DNA of 64,000 nt from Duganella sp. 1224 (lineage in GTDB: Bacteria > Pseudomonadota > Gammaproteobacteria > Burkholderiales > Burkholderiaceae_D), in NCBI RefSeq assembly GCF_013408245.1, contig NZ_JACBYS010000001.1, positions 2,232,001-2,296,000 of the forward strand. Reading direction: 5' to 3'. The position numbers and the translations under genes were made by a program. Under the pieces are notes generated by a model. It was not told where the DNA came from and searched no databases. It was given only the letters and a program-made list of their open reading frames with translations. This document shows positions 30,335 through 38,500 of this stretch, piece by piece (positions within the stretch are counted from its first letter, which is position 1; every line of letters starts with the position of its first letter).

Positions 30335-31680
30335 TGATGTCCACCACCGACGCCCTGTCCCCCATCCAGCAGATCATTGCCGCCCACCGTCGCGGCGCCG
30401 CCGCCGGCTTGTACAGCGTGTGCTGCAGCCATCCAAGCGTGCTGCGCGCCGCCATGCGGGTCGCCCTGACCTACGATACCGTGCTGCTGGTGGAGGCCAC
30501 CTCCAACCAGGTCGACCAGTTTGGCGGCTACACCGGCATGACGCCAGCGCGGTTCCGCGACTACGTGCACGACCTGGCGCGGGCGCAGGGCTTTCCGCTG
30601 GAGCGGCTGGTACTGGGCGGCGACCACCTGGGCCCCAACGCCTGGCAATCGCTGGATGCCGCCACCGCCATGGACCACGCCGAAACGCTGATCGCCGCCT
30701 ACGCGGCGGCCGGCTTCCACAAGATCCACCTCGATTGCTCGATGCGCTGCGCCGACGACGCGCCCTACCTGAGCGATGAGCTGATCGCCGAACGGTCGGC
30801 CCGCCTGTGCATCGTTGCCGAGCAGGCGGCCGCGCTGGCCGGCCTGCCGCCGCCGGTGTACGTGATCGGCACCGAGGTGCCGATCCCCGGCGGCGAGGCC
30901 AACCTGGCGCAGGCCGGCGCCGTCACCGCGCCGGAGGCGGCGCGCCGCACGCTGGACGTGCACCGCAAGTCCTTCCTGGACCGCAACCTGCACGCCGCCT
31001 GGCGCCGCGTGATCGCGCTGGTGGTGCAGCCGGGCGTGGACTTCGACCATAGCCGCATCCAGCACTACGACGCCGCCCAGGCCGCGCCGCTGTCGGCGTT
31101 CGTGGCCGGCCAGCCGGGCATCGTGTTCGAGGCCCACTCCACCGATTACCAGCGCGAATCGGCGCTGCACCAGATGGTGCGCGACCACTTTGCCATCCTC
31201 AAGGTCGGCCCGGCGGCCACCTTCGCGCTGCGCGAAGGCCTGGCGGCGCTGTGCGGCATCGAGGAAGAGCTGATCCCGGCCGGCCGCACCTCGCGCCTGA
31301 TGCGAGTGCTGGACGACACCATGCTGGCGCAGCCCAGGCACTGGGCCAAGCACTATCCCGGCACCAGCGCCGAACAGCGCCTGCTGCGCCGCTACGGCCT
31401 GAGCGACCGCTGCCGCTACTACTGGGGCGAGGCGCCGGTGGCGGCCGCGGTGGAGCGGCTGTTCGCCAACCTGGATGGCGTGGAGATCCCGCTGTCGTTG
31501 CTCAGCCAGCACCTGCCGGAGCAGTACCTGGAGGTGTTGCAGGGCCAGCTGCCGGCCAGCGCCAACGCCCTGCTGGAGCACAAAATCGGCCGCCTGCTGG
31601 CGCAATACGCGCGCGCCTGCAACCGCAACGCCGCCGCCGGCAGCGGCGCGCCGGCTGGCGCAACGGCCGCGATCTGTTAA
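30334..31680 (+). CDS. kbaZ: GatZ/KbaZ-family protein (tagatose-bisphosphate aldolase accessory or tagatose-6-phosphate epimerase)
   Basis: The start at 30334 overlaps the kinase stop. The 448-residue TIM-barrel protein shows the GatZ/KbaZ signature run: GLYSVCCSHPSVLRAAM, VEATSNQVDQFGGYTGM, GGDHLGPN, KIHLDCSMRC and EAHSTDYQ. In E. coli, KbaZ/GatZ is a non-catalytic partner stabilising the class II aldolase KbaY/GatY. No aldolase or tagatose-6-phosphate kinase gene is present in this window. Some solo members of this family act as D-tagatose-6-phosphate 4-epimerases, as I recall from work on Agrobacterium. That would lead directly to fructose-6-phosphate and would fit this compact pathway. 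The two roles cannot be separated by eye. Confidence 0.85.
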   Translation: MMSTTDALSPIQQIIAAHRRGAAAGLYSVCCSHPSVLRAAMRVALTYDTVLLVEATSNQVDQFGGYTGMTPARFRDYVHDLARAQGFPLERLVLGGDHLGPNAWQSLDAATAMDHAETLIAAYAAAGFHKIHLDCSMRCADDAPYLSDELIAERSARLCIVAEQAAALAGLPPPVYVIGTEVPIPGGEANLAQAGAVTAPEAARRTLDVHRKSFLDRNLHAAWRRVIALVVQPGVDFDHSRIQHYDAAQAAPLSAFVAGQPGIVFEAHSTDYQRESALHQMVRDHFAILKVGPAATFALREGLAALCGIEEELIPAGRTSRLMRVLDDTMLAQPRHWAKHYPGTSAEQRLLRRYGLSDRCRYYWGEAPVAAAVERLFANLDGVEIPLSLLSQHLPEQYLEVLQGQLPASANALLEHKIGRLLAQYARACNRNAAAGSGAPAGATAAIC

Positions 31681-31711
31681 GCTGCCGTTTTTGACAGATT
31701 GATAGCAAAAA

Positions 31712-32479
31712 ATGCGACATACCAGTCAACGCCGCGCCGCCATCCTGCAGGCGCTCACCCAGCACGGTTCGGTGCAGGTCACCGAACTGGTGGAGCAGTT
31801 GGGCGTTTCAGCGGTGACCATCCGCACCGACCTGAGTGCGCTCGAATCCCAGGGTCTGGCCACGCGCAGCCACGGCGGCGCCACGCTGGCGCGCACGCCG
31901 CCCACCGAGCACACGGTGCCGCAGAAGGACGCCATCAATCACGAACAGAAGGCGCGCATCGGCGCCTACGCCGCGCGCATGGTGCAGGCGGGCGACAACA
32001 TCATCATCGACTCCGGCACCACCACCATTTCGCTGGCGCGCCACCTGCGCGAGGCACAAGGCGTCACCGTCATGACCAACGGCCTGAATATCGCCTGGGA
32101 GCTGGCCGACGCGCCGGGCGTGGACCTGATCCTGACCGGCGGCCTGCTGCGCAAGCAGTCGCTGTCGATCCAGGGCACGCAGGCCGAGGCCTGCCTGCAG
32201 GCCTACAGCTTCGACAAGCTGTTCCTCGGCGTGGACGGCTTTGACCTGCAGTTCGGCGTCACCACCCACCACGAGGCGGAGGCCAGCCTGAATCACAAGA
32301 TGGTGGAACGCGCCAAGAAGATCATCGTGCTGGCCGACGCCTCCAAGTTCGGGCGCGTGAGCCTGCACCGCATCGTCCAGCTGGACCGCGTACACACGGT
32401 GATCACCGACGCCGGCATCAGCCCGGAATACCGCGACGGCCTGCGCGACGCCGGCATCGAGCTGCTGATTGCGGAGTGA
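31712..32479 (+). CDS. agaR: DeoR/GlpR-family repressor, AgaR-like
   Basis: The 255-residue protein has the DeoR N-terminal winged helix (residues 1-57: RRAAILQALTQHGSVQVTEL then VSAVTIRTDLSALESQGL and RSHGGATL). The C-terminal sugar-phosphate sensor domain has IIDSGTTTISLA, MTNGLNIAWEL, LTGGLLRKQSLSIQG and FLGVDGF. It lies within the aga arm, 31 bases after kbaZ, and is the obvious candidate to bind the CTTTCG array at 28017-28269. Its effector is probably a phosphorylated GalNAc derivative, by analogy with AgaR. DeoR proteins of this type are normally repressors. Confidence 0.87.
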   Translation: MRHTSQRRAAILQALTQHGSVQVTELVEQLGVSAVTIRTDLSALESQGLATRSHGGATLARTPPTEHTVPQKDAINHEQKARIGAYAARMVQAGDNIIIDSGTTTISLARHLREAQGVTVMTNGLNIAWELADAPGVDLILTGGLLRKQSLSIQGTQAEACLQAYSFDKLFLGVDGFDLQFGVTTHHEAEASLNHKMVERAKKIIVLADASKFGRVSLHRIVQLDRVHTVITDAGISPEYRDGLRDAGIELLIAE

Positions 32480-32483
32480 CGCG

Positions 32484-33581
32484 GTGCTGAGTGGACGCAT
32501 ACTGACCCCGGACGGCTGGATCAACGGCAGCATCGCTTTCGGCCAGCGCATCCAGGCCATCCGGGAAGACAGCGGCGCAGACCACGCGCTGACCATCCTG
32601 CCCGGCTTCATCGACCTGCACGTGCATGGCGCGGCCGGCGCCGACATCATGCAGGGCGGCGACGCCGGCGTCACCGTGGCGCGCGCGCATGCGAAGCACG
32701 GCACCACCGCCATGCTGGGCACCACCATGACGGCCACCGACAACTCCATCCGGCGCGCGCTGCGCGGACTGGGGCCGATCATCGCCGAGCGCCCGGCCGG
32801 CGCCGCGCGCATGCTGGGCGTGCACCTGGAAGGCCCCTTTCTCAGCATCCACCGCCTGGGCGCGCAGCCGGCGGACGCGGTGGTCCCCGGCAGCATGGAC
32901 CTGGTGCGCGCCTATCACGCGCTGGCGCCGATCCGCGCCATGACCTTGGCCACCGAGGTGGCCGACCACCTGGCGCTGATCCCGCAACTCAACGCCCTCG
33001 GCATCCGCGTGCAGATCGGCCATAGCAACGGCAGCTACGAGGACGGCGTGGCCGCGCTGCGCGCCGGCGCCGCCGGCTTTACCCACCTGTACAACGGCAT
33101 GGCGGGCCTGAACCACTACCAGCCCGGCATCGTCGGCGCCGCGCTGGCGCACGCCGAGTACGCGGAGATCATCCCCGACCTGCAGCACGTGGCACCAGGC
33201 GCCATCCACGCCGCCCTGCGTGCCATTCCCCGCCTGTACGGCGTGACCGACGCCACCTCCGCCACCGGCATGCCGGACGGCGAATACGCGCTGGGCAGCC
33301 AGCGCGTCTACAAATGCGTGGGCTGCGTGCGGCTGGCCACCGGCTCGCTGGCCGGCAGCGTGCTCACCATGGACCAGGCCTTGCGTAACTTTGTCGGCCT
33401 GGGGCTGGACCTGGCCGACGCCTCCCACCGCCTGTCGCTCTACCCGGCCGACTATCTCGGCGAGACGACGCGCGGCCGCCTGGCACCGGGCGCCTGGGCC
33501 GATATCGTGGTCCTCGACAAAACATTACAACCGGTGGCCGTCTTCATTGAAGGCGAAGCCATCGACCTCACCACCAACTAG
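32484..33581 (+). CDS. nagA: N-acetylhexosamine-6-phosphate deacetylase (NagA/AgaA)
   Basis: GTG 32484 is chosen because GGAG stands seven bases upstream; an earlier TTG lies inside the agaR coding end. The 365-residue amidohydrolase has GFIDLHVHGAAG (about residues 42-53), the metal-binding glutamate in GVHLEGPF, histidines in IGHSNGSYEDG and FTHLYNGM, and the catalytic aspartate in VTDATSATGM. It removes acetate from the C2 nitrogen of GlcNAc-6-P or GalNAc-6-P. With agaS, kinase and kbaZ adjacent, GalNAc-6-P is the more likely substrate (AgaA role). It is followed by the permease gene after 11 bases. Confidence 0.9.
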   Translation: MLSGRILTPDGWINGSIAFGQRIQAIREDSGADHALTILPGFIDLHVHGAAGADIMQGGDAGVTVARAHAKHGTTAMLGTTMTATDNSIRRALRGLGPIIAERPAGAARMLGVHLEGPFLSIHRLGAQPADAVVPGSMDLVRAYHALAPIRAMTLATEVADHLALIPQLNALGIRVQIGHSNGSYEDGVAALRAGAAGFTHLYNGMAGLNHYQPGIVGAALAHAEYAEIIPDLQHVAPGAIHAALRAIPRLYGVTDATSATGMPDGEYALGSQRVYKCVGCVRLATGSLAGSVLTMDQALRNFVGLGLDLADASHRLSLYPADYLGETTRGRLAPGAWADIVVLDKTLQPVAVFIEGEAIDLTTN

Positions 33582-33592
33582 CCGGAGACTCG

Positions 33593-35386
33593 ATGCAAAA
33601 GCGCGCCATGGGATTCTTGTTGTTCATCGCCGGGATGGGTGGACTGCTGTACGGGATCGACGTCGGCATCATCGCCGGCGCCCTGCCCTATCTGGAATCG
33701 ACCGCCTCGGTGGCGTGGCGCCTCAGCGCGCAGCAACTGAGTTTTATCGTGGCGGCGGTGCTGCTGGGGTCCGTGCTGTCGTCGCTGTTTGCCGGCGCGC
33801 TGGCCGACTGGATCGGCCGGCGCTGGGCGATGATGCTGTCCGGCGTGCTGTTCACGCTCAGCATCCCGCTGATCGCGCTGGCCGACGGCTACCTGCCGCT
33901 GCTGCTGGGCCGCCTGCTGCAAGGCGTCAGCGGCGGCTTGATTGGCGTGATCGTGCCGCTGTACCTGGCCGAATGCCTGCACGCGCGCCAGCGCGGACGC
34001 GGCGCCGCGCTGTTCCAGCTGCTGCTGACCATCGGCCTGGTGGCCGCCGCCGTCATCGGCCTGCTGCAGGCGCACGCGGTGGACAGCGCCACCGCCGCCG
34101 TCCAGCACCTGAACGAAGACCAGCGCGCCGCCGCGGTGTTCGCCGCCAAGGACCACGCCTGGCGCAGCATTTTCTGGTGGTGCCTGACGCCGGGCGTGAT
34201 CTTCACCGCCGGCTGCGCGCTGCTGGCCGAGTCGCCACGCTGGCTCGCGCGCAAGGGGCGCATCGACGCCGCCCGCGCGGCGCTGCTGCGCACCCGTCCG
34301 GCCGACGAGGCGGAGGCCGAACTGCGCGAGATCCAGCAGGCGCTGGCGCCGGCCGTCACCGCCGGCCCGGCCGCCAGCGATCCGCTGCTCAGCCGCCGCT
34401 ACGTGCTGCCCTTCCTGCTGGCCTGCCTGATCCTGGCGCTGAACCAGACCACCGGCATCAACTCGGTGCTGGCCTACGTGGTCAACATCCTCAATCAGGC
34501 CGGCCTGCCCGGCGCCACCGCCAACAGCGCCGACGTGGTGCTGAAAGTGGTCAACGCGCTGATGACCATCGTCGCGGTGGTGCTGGTGGACCGCAAGGGC
34601 CGCAAGTTCCTGCTGATGCTGGGCACCGGCGGCATCGTCGCCGCGCTGCTGGCGGCCGGCCTGCTGTTCCGCGGCGCCGAAGGCACGCAGCGCGACGTAC
34701 GGCCGATGCTGCAGGCGCGCATCCTGTCCGACAGCATGGCCATGCGGCTGGACGCCGAGACGCTGCAATCGTTCGGCAGCGCGGCCGGCGCCAACGCGGC
34801 GGCCGGCGCGCCGCTGCAGCTGACGGTGGCGTATTCGTATGGCCCCTTCACCAATGTGCAGACGCGCCGCAGCGACGACGCCGCGCTGCCGGTGCTGCGC
34901 ATGAGCCGCGACGACACGGTGCAGCCGGACAGCGTGATCGGTGCCTTCTTCCGCAAGCTGCATCTGAATCCGTTCGCCGATCCGGCCGAAGGCCTGCGCG
35001 CGCCGCTGCGCATCGAGCGCGCCGACCTGGCGGCGGTGCCGCCGGCGGCGCATGGCTGGCAGGTGATGGCGGCGATGTGCGTGTTCGTCGCGAGTTTCGC
35101 CGTCGGTCCCGGCGTGTGCGTGTGGCTGGCGCTGTCGGAGCTGATGCCGAACCGGATACGCTCCAACGGCATGAGCGTGGCGCTGCTGATCAACCAGTTC
35201 GTGTCCACCACCATCGCCGCCACCTTCCTGCCCACGGTGGGCGAATACGGCTACGCGACGATGTTCTTCTGGTGGGCCGGCGCCACGCTGTTGTACTTCC
35301 TCACCGCCGCCTTCCTGCTGCCCGAAACCAAGGGCAAGACGCTGGAGGAAATCGAGGCGCGTTTCGCCAGGACCGCCGCCGGCTGA
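33593..35386 (+). CDS. MFS sugar porter with large internal loop (probable GalNAc permease)
   Basis: The 597-residue inner-membrane carrier has 12 predicted spans and sugar-porter motifs: GGLLYGIDVGIIAGALPYL at the first span, DWIGRRWAMM after span 2, ESPRWLARKGR after span 6, QTTGINSVLAYV in span 7, DRKGRKFLL and the terminal PETKGKTLEEIE. About 130 residues (roughly 365-490) are inserted between spans 9 and 10, rich in charged and polar residues, making it about 100 residues longer than usual porters. As the last gene of the aga arm it probably imports GalNAc released in the periplasm. Confidence 0.88.
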   Translation: MQKRAMGFLLFIAGMGGLLYGIDVGIIAGALPYLESTASVAWRLSAQQLSFIVAAVLLGSVLSSLFAGALADWIGRRWAMMLSGVLFTLSIPLIALADGYLPLLLGRLLQGVSGGLIGVIVPLYLAECLHARQRGRGAALFQLLLTIGLVAAAVIGLLQAHAVDSATAAVQHLNEDQRAAAVFAAKDHAWRSIFWWCLTPGVIFTAGCALLAESPRWLARKGRIDAARAALLRTRPADEAEAELREIQQALAPAVTAGPAASDPLLSRRYVLPFLLACLILALNQTTGINSVLAYVVNILNQAGLPGATANSADVVLKVVNALMTIVAVVLVDRKGRKFLLMLGTGGIVAALLAAGLLFRGAEGTQRDVRPMLQARILSDSMAMRLDAETLQSFGSAAGANAAAGAPLQLTVAYSYGPFTNVQTRRSDDAALPVLRMSRDDTVQPDSVIGAFFRKLHLNPFADPAEGLRAPLRIERADLAAVPPAAHGWQVMAAMCVFVASFAVGPGVCVWLALSELMPNRIRSNGMSVALLINQFVSTTIAATFLPTVGEYGYATMFFWWAGATLLYFLTAAFLLPETKGKTLEEIEARFARTAAG

Positions 35387-35426
35387 ATGCCGGCTTTCCC
35401 AGCGGTAATTTGTATTCCCATCCTTG

Positions 35427-35442
35427 TGATGCAATTGCATCA
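35427..35442. promoter_or_regulatory. 16-bp perfect palindrome upstream of the giant PEP-CTERM gene
   Basis: TGATGCAATTGCATCA is a perfect palindrome 80 bases before the start codon at 35523 and 40 bases after the stop of the permease gene. It looks like an operator for an unknown dimeric regulator. No T run follows, so it is not a terminator. Confidence 0.5.
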
Positions 35443-35522
35443 TTTACGCCGCCGGCCAATCCTGCGACAGTGAGGAAATTGTCATATAGACACCAACCCC
35501 TCACTACAGAAAGGTCTGCACC

Positions 35523-38500
35523 ATGCGTATGCTTCCACCAGGCCCACCCCGCAAACTGGTCCCCTTGCTTCTGACACTGGCGGTCAGCCAAGCCTACGCC
35601 ACCGATGTCAGCCAGTACGGCGTCAACGGTGTGAACGGCGCAGCCGGCGCGACCCCGGGCGCGGCGGGTGGCAATGGTGGCGCCGGCGGCAGCGCGCTCG
35701 CCAGCAATACCGGCGGCAGCGACAGTAGCACCAGCGCCACTGCCAGCGGTGGAACCGGCGGCAACGGGGGCAACGGCGCGCCGGGCATCCCCGCCGGCAA
35801 TGGCGGCAATGCCGGCGCCGGTGGCAACGGCGGCAGCGCCAACGCCACGGTCGGCCTGGTCAGTGACAGCTACGGCTACCTCAGTGCATCGGCCGCGGGC
35901 GGACGCGGCGGCGACGCCGGCGTGCCGGGCGCGGCCGGTTCCGGCGCCCTGCCCGGCCTCGGCGCCGCCGGCGGCACCGGTGGCACCGCCAATGCCAGCG
36001 GTAATCTGAGTATCAGCAATGGCGGCGGCTATTACAGCTATCTGACGATCAGCAGCGCAGGCGGCAGCGGCGGCGTTGGCCAAGGCAGCGGCTACCAGGG
36101 CGGCGCCGGCGCCGAAGCCAGCAGCACCGGTACGGTGCACAGCGATGCCTATTCCACGGTCGTTAATCTGACGCAGACCGGCGGCAACGGCGGCGCCGGC
36201 TTGGCCGGTGCGCGCGGCAGCCAAGGCGCGCAGTCAACCATCAACAACGCGCTCAGCGCGACAGTGTCCGGCTATGCCAGCGATCTGAATCAGAGCGGAT
36301 ACGGCGGCAACGGCGGCGCCAGCGACAGTGCACAAGCAGGTCATGGCGGTGCCGGCAGTTCGAGTCTGACCCTGGGCGGCGACCTCGGCAACCGCGCCAC
36401 GCTGCGCGCGGCCGGCGTCGGCGGCAGTGGTGGCGATACGCAGAGCGGCGTGGCCGGCAACGGCGGCAACGGCAGCGCCATGCTGACGCTGACCTCGGCA
36501 CCAGGCAGCGGCCAGACCACCGCCACGGCCAGCAGCAGTGGCGGCAACGGCGGCAACGCTTACGCCGGCGGCCAGGCCGGCCAGGCCGGCAGTGCCAGCA
36601 GCCAGTTCCACGTGACCGGCGGCTACAACGTCAACGGCAGCGCCACCAGCAGCGGCGGCACCGGCGGCAGCGTCGGCGGCGGTGGCAGCGGCAACGGTCA
36701 GCACGGCGGCAACGCCACGGCCAGCAGCAGCGGCCAGGCCGATCAAACGCTCAGCCTGCAAACCTATGTCACCGGCGGCGCTGGCGGCAGCGGTTCGGGT
36801 GCCGGCAACAGCGGCGGCAACGGCGGCGCGGCCAGCGGCAGCGTCAGCGGCAGCGTGGTCGGCGCGGGCGCGCTTTACCTGAACAACGATCAGACCGGTG
36901 GCGCCGGCGGCGCGGGCATCAATGGCGCCCATGGCGGCACCGGCGCCGCCAGCCTGCTGGACAATACAGTCAGCGGCACGACGACCGGCTATCTAAGCTT
37001 GGCGCAATCCGCCAACGGCGGTGGTGGCGGTCACAGCGACAGCGGCACGGCCGGCGCCGGCGGCAACGCCAGCTCGACGCTGACGGTCAATGACAACAGC
37101 GCCAGCGATCTCGCCATCAGCCTCAGCGCCAATGGCGGCGCCGGTGGCCACAGCGACAGTGGCGTGACCGGGATGGCCGGCAGCGCCACCAGTAACGCCA
37201 GCGGCCGTGCCGACAATGCCAACCTGAACATCAGCAGCAGCGCGCGCGGCGGCAACGGCGGCGGCGCCACCAATCATGGCGGTAGCAACACCAGCGGCCA
37301 GCATGGCGCCACAGCCAGCGCCAGCGCTGATGGCACCAATGCCGGCAATGGCTACGTCTACGTCAACACCAGCGCAACCGGCGGCAGCGGCGGCGACGGT
37401 TATGGCGCCGGCCAGCACGGCGGCAATGGCGCCACGGCCAGCGCCAGCGCCAGCGCTCAGTCCAGCACCGGCAGCCTGCAACTGGGCGTGACGCAGCAAG
37501 GCGGTAACGGCGGCGACGGTTATGGCGGCGCCAGTGGTGGCCAGGGCGCCGACAGCCACCTGCTCGACGCCGTCAGCGGCAGCACCGGCGGCAGCCTGCA
37601 GCTGGCACAGTACGCCAACGCCGGCAACGGTGGCCGCAGCGATGGTGGCGTCAGCGGCAACGGCGGCAACGCCTCGTCCCAGTTGACGCTACTCGACAAC
37701 AGCAGTAATGCTGTCACCCTTTCTGTCCGCGCGGTAGGCGGCGCGGGCGGCGCCAACACCAGCGGCAGCGGCAGCAACGCTGGCGGCAACGGCAGCAACG
37801 CTGGCGGCAACGGCGGCAGCGCCCTGGTCCTGCTGAATGGCACATCCACGCGCGACGGCGCGGCATTGTCGCTGGAGGCCAGCGCCACCGGCAACGGCGG
37901 CGGCGCAACGCCAAGCGGTCAAATCGGCACGGCCGGCAATGCCAGCGCGACGGTGGTGGGCAGCAGCGCCGGCAGCCTGTCCGCCGCCAGCAACGCGGTG
38001 GGCGGCCATGGCAGCAACGCGCCGACTGGCGGCGACACGGTGCAGGCCCGCGACGGCGGCAGCGCCACCAGCGTGGTCCAGGGACAAGCCAGTGGCGCCA
38101 ATTGGGCCAGCGTCAGCGCCGCCGCCACCGGCGGCAGGGGCAGCATGGCGTATGGCGCCGGCCAGCAGGCCGGCAACGGCGGCAGTGCCATCAGCAGTGC
38201 CAGCGTTGCTGGCGGCGCGGCCAGCGCCACCAGCAATGCCACCGGCGGCGCCGGCGGCGACGGCTACGGTGGCGCCAGCGGCGGCAACGGCGCCGCCATT
38301 AGCATGGTGAACACGGCCAGCGGCACGGCAGCCGGTAACCTGACCCTGAGCCAAAGCGCGGCCGGTGGCAAGGGCGGCGACAGCAGCGCCGGCGCCGCCG
38401 GCCAGGCGGGCAGCGGCAGCTCGACACTCAGCCTGAGCAACGCCAGCCAGCCGGATTTGGCCCTGTACGCCTATGCCACCGGCGGCGCTGGCGGCAGCAG

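Noticed and set aside
31691..31719. TTGACA at 31691 as a private promoter for agaR
   Set aside because: No acceptable -10 box lies 16-18 bases downstream, and that place would fall inside the coding sequence.
35440..35522. Sigma-54 promoter for the PEP-CTERM gene
   Set aside because: The nearest GG/GC pair has a spacing of 8 bases, not the required 10.
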